From the NCBI GenBank assembly GCA_027489295.1, contig JAIYAA010000263.1, positions 1 to 17,002 of the forward strand: a stretch of 17,002 bases of DNA, given 5' to 3'. Origin of the DNA: Sphingomonadales bacterium. GTDB taxonomy: Bacteria > Pseudomonadota > Alphaproteobacteria > Sphingomonadales > Sphingomonadaceae. The translations under genes and the position numbers were made by a program. The notes beneath the pieces were generated by a model. The model ran no database searches and had not been told where the DNA came from. It saw nothing but the letters and a program-made list of their open reading frames with translations. Positions 1 to 12,008 of the stretch are shown piece after piece. Numbering within the stretch: position 1 is the stretch's first letter; every line of letters begins with the position of its first letter.

Positions 1-1
1 C

Positions 2-29
2 TTGCCCCGAACCCCATGACTGCTATAGA
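2..29 (+). promoter_or_regulatory. Sigma70-type promoter of tRNA-Leu
   Basis: TTGCCC at 2-7 and TATAGA at 24-29 are separated by 16 bases and lie 24 bases upstream of the mature tRNA 5' end. A GC-rich stretch (cccgccgaccggcgg) follows the -10 box, as is common at stringently controlled stable-RNA promoters. Because tig begins only 58 bases after the tRNA, this promoter may also supply tig. The call rests on box match and position only. Confidence 0.55.
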
Positions 30-53
30 GCCCGCCGACCGGCGGTGTCCCCT

Positions 54-138
54 GCGGGCGTGGCGGAACTGGTAGACGCGCTGGATTTAGGTTCCAGTAT
101 CGAAAGATGTGGGGGTTCGAGTCCCTTCGCCCGCACCA
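54..138 (+). tRNA. tRNA-Leu (anticodon UAG)
   Basis: An 85-nt class II tRNA. The acceptor stem gcgggcg (54-60) pairs with cgcccgc (128-134), followed by discriminator A135 and an encoded CCA (136-138). The anticodon stem ctgga/tccag (81-85/93-97) encloses a 7-base loop with TAG at 88-90, so it reads CUN leucine codons. A variable arm follows, and the T-arm carries the conserved ggttcgagtcc. D-arm residues tggcggaactggtaga are typical of Leu tRNAs. tig starts 58 bases downstream on the same strand. Confidence 0.97.
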
Positions 139-196
139 GTCCTTCGTGGCTGATGTGTGGTACACCGCAATTCCGATTCTTTTAGAAGGCGTGAGA

Positions 197-1795
197 ATGC
201 AGACTGTCGAGACGTTGAACGAGGGCCTGAAGCGCGCCTTCACGCTGAAGATCACCGCCCAGGACATCGACTCCAAGGTCGATGCCGAGGTCAAGCGGGT
301 CGCTCCGCAGATTCGCATGCCCGGCTTCCGCCCCGGCAAGGTTCCGATCAATCTCGTCCGCAAGATGCACGGCGAGGCGCTGACGCAGGACGCGCTGAAC
401 AGCTCGATCCAGGAAGGCATCCAGCAGCTGATCGCCGATCACAAGCTGCGCCCGGCGATGCAGCCGTCGGTCAGCCTCGAGGGCGACTACGCCCCCGGCG
501 GCGACGCGGAAGTGAAGGTCGAGCTGGAAGTGCTCCCCGACGTGCCGACCCCGTCCATCGAGGGCCTGAAGCTCGAGCGCCTGACCGTGCCTTTGCAGGA
601 CGAGGAAGTGCAGGAGCAGCTGAAGCAGCTCGCCAACCAGCAGAAGCGCTGGGACGACGCGGCCGAGGGCCATGCCGCCGCCACGGGTGACCAGGTGGTG
701 ATGGACTTCGTCGGCAAGGTCGACGGCGTCGCCTTTGACGGCGGCACCGGCGAAGGCATGGCGGTCGAGCTCGGCTCGGGCCGCCTGATCCCGGGCTTCG
801 AGGAGCAGCTCGAAGGTGTGAAGGTCGGCGACGAGAAGCAGCTCAATGTCACTTTCCCGGACGATTACGGCGCCAAGGATCTGGCCGGCAAAGCCGCGAC
901 CTTCGACGTCAAGATCACCGCGGTGCAGATCGCCGGCGAGACCGTGATCGACGACGAGATGGCGAAGGCGTTCGGCCTCCAGGACCTGGAGCAGCTGACC
1001 GGCCTGCTGAAGGGCCAGATCGAGCAGCAGCTCAACGGCCTGACCCGCACCCACATGAAGCGCAAGCTGCTCGACCAGCTCGCCGCCGGCCACGACTTTC
1101 CGGTCCCGCCGTCGATGGTGGAAGCCGAGTTCGACCAGATCTGGCACCAGCTCGTCCACGAGACCGAGCATGAGGAAGATCCCGCCGCGGCCCTGGCCGA
1201 GCTGGAAGGCGAGCGCGACGAATATCGTGCGATCGCCGAGCGCCGCGTGCGCCTGGGCCTGCTGCTCAGCGAGATCGGCACCGCCAACGGCGTCGAAGTG
1301 TCCGCGCAGGAAATGAACCGTCTGATCGCGCAGGCCGCGCAGCAGTATGGCCCGCAGGATCGCCAGCGCTTCATCCAGTACGTCCAGCAGGAGCCGATGG
1401 CGGCTGCCCAGCTGCGCGCGCCGCTGTTCGAGGACAAGGTCGTCGACTTCCTGTTCGACAAGGCCGAGATCACCGATCGCGAAGTGACCAAGGAAGAGCT
1501 GGAAGCCGCGATCGAGAGCGAGGACGGTTTCTCGTCGGGCACCCATGTGCACGATCACGACAACCACAAGCCGAAGAAGAAGGCCGCCAAGGCGACCGAC
1601 GAGGCCGGTGAAGACAAGCCGGCCAAGAAGCCGGCGGCCAAGAAGGCTAAGGCCGACGACGCCGAGCCGGCCGCCGAGGGCGATGCCGAGCCGGTGAAGA
1701 AGGCCAAGAAGGCTGCCAAGGCGGAAGGCGAGGGCGAAGAAGCCGCGCCGAAGCCGAAAAAGGCAGCGGCCAAGAAGAAGGCCGACGCCGAGTGA
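197..1795 (+). CDS. tig: Trigger factor, ribosome-associated chaperone and prolyl isomerase
   Basis: Trigger factor binds the ribosome beside the exit tunnel and shields nascent cytosolic proteins. The 532-aa protein has an N-terminal ribosome-binding domain with the signature GFRPGKVP at residues 43-50. An FKBP-type prolyl isomerase domain spans about 155-245 (GDQVVMDFVGKVDG...FDGG, then GSGRLIPGFEEQLEG), and a helical C-terminal chaperone domain runs to about 445. The start was set at ATG 197 because AGAAGG (184-189) sits 7 bases upstream and the protein then begins MQTVETLNEG, as in the family; an in-frame start at 107 would lie inside the tRNA. At about 100 residues longer than E. coli Tig, it carries an odd tail: a His-rich patch HVHDHDNH (450-457), then Lys/Ala/Glu-rich low complexity to the end. 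The gene is followed by an intrinsic terminator. Confidence 0.97.
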   Translation: MQTVETLNEGLKRAFTLKITAQDIDSKVDAEVKRVAPQIRMPGFRPGKVPINLVRKMHGEALTQDALNSSIQEGIQQLIADHKLRPAMQPSVSLEGDYAPGGDAEVKVELEVLPDVPTPSIEGLKLERLTVPLQDEEVQEQLKQLANQQKRWDDAAEGHAAATGDQVVMDFVGKVDGVAFDGGTGEGMAVELGSGRLIPGFEEQLEGVKVGDEKQLNVTFPDDYGAKDLAGKAATFDVKITAVQIAGETVIDDEMAKAFGLQDLEQLTGLLKGQIEQQLNGLTRTHMKRKLLDQLAAGHDFPVPPSMVEAEFDQIWHQLVHETEHEEDPAAALAELEGERDEYRAIAERRVRLGLLLSEIGTANGVEVSAQEMNRLIAQAAQQYGPQDRQRFIQYVQQEPMAAAQLRAPLFEDKVVDFLFDKAEITDREVTKEELEAAIESEDGFSSGTHVHDHDNHKPKKKAAKATDEAGEDKPAKKPAAKKAKADDAEPAAEGDAEPVKKAKKAAKAEGEGEEAAPKPKKAAAKKKADAE

Positions 1796-1802
1796 TCCAG
1801 AG

Positions 1803-1830
1803 GGGCCGGAACGAAAGTTCCGGCCCTTTT
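1803..1830 (+). terminator. Rho-independent terminator of tig
   Basis: A perfect 10-bp stem gggccggaac/gttccggccc (1803-1812 and 1817-1826) with a GAAA tetraloop is followed by TTTT (1827-1830), starting 7 bases after the tig stop codon. Its 3' arm and T-run are shared with the left arm of a second, larger inverted repeat (1824-1881). Confidence 0.85.
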
Positions 1831-1881
1831 GCTTTCTGGTCCCCCTCCTGCAATCAGGAGGGGGACCAGAAAGCAAAAGGG
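1824..1881. repeat. Perfect 27-bp inverted repeat between convergent tig and GH30 genes
   Basis: Positions 1824-1850 are the exact reverse complement of 1855-1881, with a 4-base loop (caat). The repeat lies between the convergent ends of tig (stop 1795) and the GH30 gene (stop 1894-1896). For the leftward operon it forms a very stable hairpin 13 bases after the stop codon, so it probably acts as that operon's terminator or 3' mRNA stabiliser. No U-tract follows on that strand: the arm runs into the complement of the tig terminator stem. The left arm begins inside the 3' arm of the tig terminator, so the two hairpins compete in the rightward transcript. It could also be a dispersed palindromic element, which a genome-wide search would settle. 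Confidence 0.85.
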
Positions 1882-1893
1882 AATAGGGCGTGG

Positions 1894-3378
1894 TTAGCGC
1901 AGCGCCACGACAAGCGTGGTGATCGCCTGGGGCTCAGCCAGCGCTTCTGCGGCCGCCGCCGCCGCATTCTGCGTCGCATCGGTAACCACACGCTCTGCCA
2001 CCCGCGCGCCCGGCACCCCGATCGACAGCCGTCGCGGCACCACGCCGCCGTTGACGTGAACCAGCACCAGCCGCTTGCCATCCGCCGATACCGCGCCGAC
2101 CGTGTCGGCGTCGTCCACCGGTACCAGCCGATAGCCCGGGCGGATGTAGCGGCTGAACTGCGCCATCGCCCAATATTTGCGCGTGACATGGATCGGGTGT
2201 TCGCCGGCCGTGGCGGGCGTGTACGCCATCTTCACCAGGCCCCAGTTGCTGCCGCCAGCGCTGCCGTCGCCCTTTTCGCTGCTCTGCCGCTCCACCGCCT
2301 GCCAGAACACCCAGGCGACCGGCTCCAGCCGCTTGAGGTCGTGCACGACATGCTCGGCAAAGGCGAGCGGCGAGGCGAGCCCGTCAAACCGTTCGGGGTC
2401 CTTGTCGAGCGGGGTATCGTTTTCGCTCATCCACAGACGGATGCCGTGCGCCCGCGCGATGTCCCGCACCGCGGTCTGGTGGACGGTGCCATAGCTGTGG
2501 ACGTTGAGCTGACCGACCCGCGCGCGGGTCTCGGCCGGATAGCCTTTCCAATCGCGGACGAAGAGGTGCGAATTGGTCTCGTCGGGTGCGGCGATGACGG
2601 TCCTGAGGCCATGCGCCTTGAGCGCCCGATCGGCGGCGTCGATCATCATCGCCTGCCGTGCCGGGCTCCAATGGGCGCCTTCCTGGGTGTTCGCGGCAAA
2701 CCAATAGTCGGTATTCGGCTCGTTGACCGGCGACAGCGTGCGGAAAGTGATGCCGTGCGCTTTTTGCAGCCTGTCCACCACGATCGCCAGATAGTCGGCG
2801 AAGCGTGCTTCCTGACCGGGGCGGAGATTGTCGTCGATGCCCTTCTCGGCGCCCGATACGCGGCCGCTCACGGTCATGAACCAGGGCGGCGAATTGGAAA
2901 ACGCCTCGAAGATCGGTGCCTTCACCCGGCGACGAATCGCATCGAGCCACCAGCGTTGGTTGGCGTCGGCCGCCCAGTCCCACATTGCGGGGTCTGCCGG
3001 GTTCCACCAGTCAGTGCCGGTCGCCCCCGCCGGGCGGCGCCAGAAGCCCGGCACGTCGGCGCCGGGGCGGAGATAAGGCTTGGTTTCGGGCGCGTCGCCG
3101 CCGCCGATATTGTAGCGCGCGATCGTCCAGCCGAGCCCGTCGGCGCCGTAGAACAGGTCGGCGAGCTTCTCGCGCACCGCATCGGGGTAGCCGCCGGTGA
3201 CGTGCGCGAACCAGGCGAGCGCGGTGCCCCAGCCCTCGAACGGTTGGCCGGGGCGCTGCAGATCGGGGCGCAGCGTCAGCGTTACCGCCGGCTCGGTGAC
3301 AGGCGGCGCGGTGCTGGTCTGGGCAATCGCCGCAGGGGAGGCCGCGAGCAACAGCGACAGCGCGGCGGCGCGAATCAT
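1894..3378 (-). CDS. Exported GH30 glycosidase, probable endo-beta-1,6-galactanase
   Basis: This 494-aa retaining glycoside hydrolase of family 30 probably cleaves beta-1,6-galactan side chains of arabinogalactan. Residues 1-19 form a Sec signal peptide (MIRAAALSLLLAASPAAIA, cut before Q20). The fold starts at FEGWGTALAWFAHVTGG (48-63). The acid/base is E220 in SPVNEPNTDYW and the nucleophile E319 in LWMSENDTPLD; SNSPPWFMT (161-169) and NVHSYG lie between them. A C-terminal beta-sandwich extends from about 405. The GWGTALAWFA opening resembles galactanase-type GH30 (subfamily 5) more than glucosylceramidases, but the subfamily is recalled from motifs, not computed. The start is ATG 3378, which overlaps the GH27 stop by 4 bases (ATGA); an upstream extension would run through the GH27 gene. 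It is last in the leftward run. Confidence 0.85.
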   Translation of the reverse strand: MIRAAALSLLLAASPAAIAQTSTAPPVTEPAVTLTLRPDLQRPGQPFEGWGTALAWFAHVTGGYPDAVREKLADLFYGADGLGWTIARYNIGGGDAPETKPYLRPGADVPGFWRRPAGATGTDWWNPADPAMWDWAADANQRWWLDAIRRRVKAPIFEAFSNSPPWFMTVSGRVSGAEKGIDDNLRPGQEARFADYLAIVVDRLQKAHGITFRTLSPVNEPNTDYWFAANTQEGAHWSPARQAMMIDAADRALKAHGLRTVIAAPDETNSHLFVRDWKGYPAETRARVGQLNVHSYGTVHQTAVRDIARAHGIRLWMSENDTPLDKDPERFDGLASPLAFAEHVVHDLKRLEPVAWVFWQAVERQSSEKGDGSAGGSNWGLVKMAYTPATAGEHPIHVTRKYWAMAQFSRYIRPGYRLVPVDDADTVGAVSADGKRLVLVHVNGGVVPRRLSIGVPGARVAERVVTDATQNAAAAAAEALAEPQAITTLVVALR

Positions 3379-4751
3379 GCCGCGGTTACCCGGTACAGGC
3401 CCGTGCCATGGGGCGGCAGCGTGCGCGCCAGGCGCAGCGGCCCTGGGCCTTCGTCCTTCGCCTCCCACAGGTTGCGGACCCGGGCCTTGCCCGAAAACCC
3501 CAGCAGCCGCAGGTCGAAGGCTGCCTCGCCGGGTTTGTCGCCGGTATTGAACAGCGCGACATAATGGCCGCCCTTGGCCGCACGCGCGGTCCAGACGCGA
3601 CGATCGTCGGCGACGAACCACGGCCGATTCTCGCTGCTCGCCTGGTTGACGCCAAGCACCTCGCGGTTGGTGAGCAGTGCGCGGGTAGGGGCATCGAGGT
3701 GCCGCAGGTCGCCGCCCATGATCAGCGGCGAGCGCGCGATCGACCACAGCGTCATCAGCGTGCGCTGCTCGTCGGGCGTGAACTTGGTGTCGCGCTGGCC
3801 GAGCGCGAGGCGGCCGAGCGGCAGCATGTCGGCATCCGGCCACGCACCGGGGCGGGCATGCGGGCTCCAGTTTTCCAGCCGGGTGAACTGCGCCTCCAGC
3901 ATCTTCCAGTCGTCCCAGAAGTCGTCGGAGATGCGCCACATCTGCGCATGGCGGGCGACGTGCTCGGCACGCGGCACCGGCGTCTCGCCCGGCGAAAGGC
4001 TCAGCAGGATCGGGCGGCCGCTTGCCTGGATCGCCTTTGCCGCGGCCTCGATTTCCGGCGCGTGCGCGTCATAGGGACGGCTCATGTCGTCCATCTTGAC
4101 GAAGTCGACGCCCCAGGATGCGAACAGCGCGAACACGCTGTCATAATAGGCCTGCGCGCCGGGCTTGCGCATGTCGACGCCGAACATGTCGGGGTTCCAG
4201 GGGCAGATGCTCGAGGTGTCGGCGATATCCGCGGCGCGGACGCCGCCTGCGCCGAGCACCGGCAGATTGCGCTCCACCGCCAGCCGGGGGATGCCGCGCA
4301 TCAGATGGACGCCGAAGCGCATCCCCAGCGCGTGCACCTTGGCCGCGATCGGCGCGAAGCCCTTGCCGGCCGCCGCCGAAGGGAAGCGGTTCGGCGCGGG
4401 CAGCAGCCGGCCATATCCATCCATGGTCGGCACCGGCTTGGCGCTATAGGTGTAGCTGCTCGCCTCCGGCTCGTACCACTGGATGTCGATCGTGAAGATG
4501 TCGTAGCCGAACGGCAGCAGCTCGCGGGCCTGGATCGCCGCGGTTTCGAGCGCCTGCGCCTCGGTGATGGTGGTGGCGAAGCTGTTCCAGCTGTTCCAGC
4601 CCATCGGCGGTGTGGCGGCGAGCAGTTTTGTGGTCGAGCCCTGGGCCCGTGCCACCGCCGGCGCGGTGAGCGCCAGCCCGCCCAAGCCAGCGGCGCCCTG
4701 CAGCAGCCCGCGCCGATCGATCCTTGCCCCGTCCCGCTTTTCGTCGCGCAT
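3375..4751 (-). CDS. Tat-exported GH27 alpha-galactosidase-like enzyme
   Basis: A 458-aa clan GH-D retaining glycosidase expected to remove terminal alpha-D-galactose, or beta-L-arabinopyranose (known for some GH27 members). The N-terminus carries a twin-arginine signal: RR at 13-14 in RIDRRGLLQGAAGLGGLAL, with likely cleavage after ARA (36). The GH27 hallmark TPPMGWNSWNSF lies at 47-58. The nucleophile is D221 in VDFVKMDDMS and the acid/base D277 in WRISDDFWDD; SPLIMGGDLRHLD (341-353) is also family-typical. The C-terminal beta-domain starts near 385. ATG 4751 was chosen because GGAGG lies 5 bases upstream (complement of 4757-4761); a TTG at 4799 in the same frame has no such support. A 58-bp gap separates it from the regulator upstream, and it overlaps GH30 by ATGA. 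The nucleophile context differs from the classical KYDNC, so substrate is uncertain. Confidence 0.88.
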   Translation of the reverse strand: MRDEKRDGARIDRRGLLQGAAGLGGLALTAPAVARAQGSTTKLLAATPPMGWNSWNSFATTITEAQALETAAIQARELLPFGYDIFTIDIQWYEPEASSYTYSAKPVPTMDGYGRLLPAPNRFPSAAAGKGFAPIAAKVHALGMRFGVHLMRGIPRLAVERNLPVLGAGGVRAADIADTSSICPWNPDMFGVDMRKPGAQAYYDSVFALFASWGVDFVKMDDMSRPYDAHAPEIEAAAKAIQASGRPILLSLSPGETPVPRAEHVARHAQMWRISDDFWDDWKMLEAQFTRLENWSPHARPGAWPDADMLPLGRLALGQRDTKFTPDEQRTLMTLWSIARSPLIMGGDLRHLDAPTRALLTNREVLGVNQASSENRPWFVADDRRVWTARAAKGGHYVALFNTGDKPGEAAFDLRLLGFSGKARVRNLWEAKDEGPGPLRLARTLPPHGTGLYRVTAA

Positions 4752-4809
4752 CGCTTCCTCCGTTCTTGTCCGAGTAAACGGCGGGGGAAGGAGCGTCAAC
4801 GGCGCGGCG

Positions 4810-5517
4810 TCATCGTCCCAGCGAGATCTCGGTGTCCTCGTGCGCCTGCAGGATCAGCGCGGTGCAGGCAGCCTTGGCGGCAGCCGGAAGGCCATCGGTG
4901 ATCGCCGAAAACAGATCGCGGTGGAGCGGGATGGAGTCGCGCAGCTGCTTGGCCTTGCGCGCCTTGAACAGCACGGTGGCACGCACCGCGCTGCCGATGC
5001 TGCCCGACAGGCTGACGAGCAGGTCGTTGCCCGTCGCCTCCAGCAGCACGTTGTGGAACTGCTGGTCCGCCGCCTGCCCTTCGGCGGTGGTCAGGCCCAT
5101 CTCCTCCATGATCTCCAGCGCGTGGCCCATCCGGCCGATGTGCCGCGTGGTACGGAACCGGGCGGCAAGTTCGGCAGCGGCCGGTTCGACGATCAGGCGC
5201 AGTTGGAACAGATTGTCGACAAACCCCATCGGCGGCTCGCCTTCGAACATCCAGGTCAGCAGATCGGGATCGAGCATGTTCCAGTCGCCGCGGTTGCGGA
5301 CCCGCGTACCGGCCTTGGGCCGGCTATCGATCAGGCCCTTGGCGGCCAGCGTGCGCAGCGCCTCGCGGACCACGCTGCGCGACACGCTATGGGCGCTGGC
5401 AAGGTCGACCTCGCCGGGGAGGGTAGTGCCCGGCAGATGGCGTCCGCTGACGATCGCCACACCGATATCCCGTGCCAGCGAGCGATGCGCCGGGCCGCGC
5501 TTTTGTGTCAAAACCAT
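4810..5517 (-). CDS. GntR-family transcriptional regulator, FadR subfamily (FCD domain)
   Basis: A 235-aa DNA-binding regulator. The N-terminal winged helix-turn-helix spans about 10-75 (RSLARDIGVAIVSGRHLPG, then SVSRSVVREALRTLAAKGLI, and the wing SRPKAGTRV). The C-terminal all-helical FCD effector domain spans about 100-230. It keeps the metal/ligand-site residues D151 and H155 (ADQQFHNVLLEATGN), H199 (PLHRDLF) and H226 (QAHEDTE), which in the family bind a metal and often a carboxylate sugar or organic acid. The start is uncertain: ATG 5517 gives the usual N-terminal length but a poor ribosome site, and in-frame GTGs at 5523 and 5571 are possible. It is divergent from the GH2 operon and first in the leftward run, so it probably controls both. 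A candidate operator lies at 5631-5639. The effector cannot be told from sequence. Confidence 0.9.
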   Translation of the reverse strand: MVLTQKRGPAHRSLARDIGVAIVSGRHLPGTTLPGEVDLASAHSVSRSVVREALRTLAAKGLIDSRPKAGTRVRNRGDWNMLDPDLLTWMFEGEPPMGFVDNLFQLRLIVEPAAAELAARFRTTRHIGRMGHALEIMEEMGLTTAEGQAADQQFHNVLLEATGNDLLVSLSGSIGSAVRATVLFKARKAKQLRDSIPLHRDLFSAITDGLPAAAKAACTALILQAHEDTEISLGR

Positions 5518-5603
5518 CTCCACGCCCGTTCCGGCTTTCCTGTTGTGCGGCGTCCCGCACGGGCACGCCACAAAAAATTACAATGCGACCGCCACCGAAC
5601 GAC

Positions 5604-5631
5604 TTGCCTCCACGTCTTCGAAGTCTATTAT
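5604..5631 (+). promoter_or_regulatory. Predicted promoter of the GH2-GH51-GH43 operon
   Basis: TTGCCT (5604-5609) and TATTAT (5626-5631) are separated by 16 bases, a good sigma70-type match in the divergent gap. Transcription would begin near 5638, giving a leader of about 128 nt before the GH2 start codon. The last base of the -10 box is the first base of the TGTCAGACA palindrome. No equally good promoter was seen for the leftward regulator gene; a TGTAAT on the minus strand (5577-5582) lacks a matching -35 box. Confidence 0.5.
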
Positions 5632-5641
5632 GTCAGACAAA
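5629..5641. promoter_or_regulatory. Candidate operator for the FadR/GntR-type regulator
   Basis: TGTCAGACA (5631-5639) is a perfect odd palindrome centred on A5635, and the pair T5629/A5641 extends it after one mismatch. Its core GTC-N-GAC matches the half-site style known for FadR-subfamily GntR proteins (E. coli FadR: TGGTCNGACCA). It starts at the last base of the -10 box and covers the expected transcription start, so a bound repressor would block the GH2 operon. The pairing with the neighbouring regulator is inferred from position and motif type. Confidence 0.5.
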
Positions 5642-5679
5642 TTTGGCGGCAGGGACGCCGGTTCGGTCGGGGAGGGGGC

Positions 5680-10551
<4,872 letters not shown>

Positions 10552-10555
<4 letters not shown>

Positions 10556-11907
10556 GCAAGGCGATACTTCTGATGGTGGCGGCGGGCTTGCTCGCCGCCG
10601 CCGATGCGCCCGCGCCGCGCTGGGATGCTGCCGGCGACGGCAATCCGCTGATCCCCGGCTATTTCGCCGACCCGTCGATCGTTCGGGACGGGGGGAAATG
10701 GTATCTCTACGCCACCATCGATCCCTGGGGCGACGACCGGCTGGGGATGTGGACCTCTCCCAACGGCCGCGACTGGACCTTCTCCACCCCGGCCTGGCCG
10801 ACCAAGGCCGCGGCGACCAGCCCGACCTCGGGGGATTCCAAGGTCTGGGCGCCCTCCGTGGTCAAGGCGAAGAACGGGCGCTGGTACATGTATGTCTCGG
10901 TTGGCTCCGAGGTGTGGGTCGGCAGCGCGCCGTCGCCCGCCGGGCCCTGGGCCGATGCGAACGGCGGCAAGCCGCTGATCGCCAAGGCCTTCGCACCGGC
11001 CTATCACATGATCGACGCGGAGGCGTTCGTAGACGAGGACGGGACGGCGTATCTGTACTGGGGCTCGGGCCTCAACTGGACCAACGGGCATTGCTTCGTG
11101 GTGAAGCTGAAGCCGGACATGGTCAGCTTCGACGGCGAACCCAGCGACGTCACCCCGGCCAACTATTTCGAAGGGCCGTTCCTGGTGAAGGCGGGGCGGC
11201 ACTATGTCCTGACCTATAGCGACGGCAAGACGACCGAGGACAGCTACAAGGTCCGCTACGCGATCGGCGACACCCCGTTCGGTCCCTTCCGCGAGGGGCC
11301 GGACAGCCCGATCCTGTCCACCGACAAAAGCCGGGACGTGATCAGCCCCGGGCATCACGCGATCTTCCGCGTCGGCCAGCAGCCCTATATCCTTTACCAC
11401 CGCCAGTCGCTGCCCTGGCCGCGGCCCGGCGACGACGCGACGCTGCGCCAGATCGCGGTCGATCCGCTGACGATCCGCACCGATGGCAGCATCGCCAAGG
11501 TGACGCCCAGCCATGGCAGCGCGGTGGCAGGTTTCGCCCCGCATCGAACCCGTGGCCTGCCGATGACGCTGACCGGCGCATCGGTCGATGCGGTGCACGG
11601 CGCGACGCGGGCGGGGGACGACAATTACGCGACGCTGTGGCGGCCCGCACCGGGCGCGGCGCCCACACTGGTCGGGGATCTCGGCAAGGTCCGGCCGGTT
11701 CGCGCGGTGCAGCTGCGGATGGAATATGCCACCCGCCCGTACGACCTCGCGATCGAGGCGTCGGCGGATGGCCTGCGCTGGCGGAAGGTGGCGGCCAGGG
11801 CGGGGGCCAGCGGCTCGCCGATCGTGCTGCCGCTCACCGGCACCGCACGCTATCTTCGCCTGCGCGTGTCGGCGGGGGCAGGGGTCTGGGAATGGCAGGT
11901 CTTCTGA
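10552..11907 (+). CDS. Exported GH43 glycosidase with C-terminal F5/8-like binding domain
   Basis: A 451-aa inverting glycosidase of the five-bladed propeller clan. It has a short signal peptide (MSKAILLMVAAGLLAAADA). All three GH43 catalytic carboxylates are present: base D40 in GYFADPSIVRDGGKWYLYAT, pKa-modulating D155 in YHMIDAEAFVDEDG, and acid E207 in NYFEGPFLVKAG. Residues about 335-451 form a beta-rich module ending ARYLRLRVSAGAGVWEWQVF, resembling F5/8 type C / CBM32-like domains. The base Asp argues against GH43 exo-beta-1,3-galactanases that lack it, and favours an alpha-L-arabinofuranosidase/arabinanase or a galactan-active member; subfamily was not computed. The start is GTG 10552, overlapping the GH51 stop (GTGA); ATG 10573 in frame would shorten the signal peptide. 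It is the last gene of the rightward operon. Confidence 0.88.
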
Positions 11908-11924
11908 TCGGCAGGTTCGATCAG
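11904..11924 (+). terminator. Small hairpin over the GH43 stop, possible weak terminator
   Basis: A 7-bp stem ctgatcg/cgatcag (11904-11910 and 11918-11924) with a 7-base loop spans the GH43 stop codon. It is followed by A-rich rather than T-rich sequence, so intrinsic termination is doubtful. The gap up to the superoxide dismutase gene (11908-12008) shows nothing else firm: TTGCGG at 11942-11947 could be a -35 box, but the matching -10 (CGTTAG, 11965-11970) is poor. Confidence 0.2.
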
Positions 11925-12008
11925 GGGTGAAACAAAAAATGTTGCGGCGCCTCGCGCTTCCGTGCGTTAGGCGACCGCACAAGCTTTCCAATGCCAGAGG
12001 AGCATGAC

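Noticed and set aside
54..138. tRNA-Leu as an integration site for a genomic island
   Set aside because: tig follows directly, no integrase or direct repeat of the tRNA 3' end was seen in the window, and the accessory genes begin only after tig.
107..196. Earlier in-frame start for trigger factor at 107
   Set aside because: It lies inside the tRNA-Leu gene; the ATG at 197 has a ribosome site and the standard N-terminus.
182..1876. Long minus-strand open frame opposite tig (over 560 codons)
   Set aside because: It is low in family-like motifs, rich in Leu/Arg/Gly repeats, and is the antisense shadow of tig in high-GC DNA; no ribosome site.
3379..3939. N-terminal extension of the GH30 frame into the GH27 gene
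   Set aside because: The extension has no recognisable domain and lies antiparallel-free inside GH27 in another frame; a signal peptide begins exactly at ATG 3378.
1792..4901. Long plus-strand open frames through the GH30 and GH27 region
   Set aside because: They run antisense to genes with complete catalytic motifs and signal peptides and contain no family motifs.
11948..11975. EcfG-type general stress promoter (GGAAC-CGTT) upstream of sodB
   Set aside because: A CGTT is present at 11965, but no GGAAC lies at the required distance upstream.
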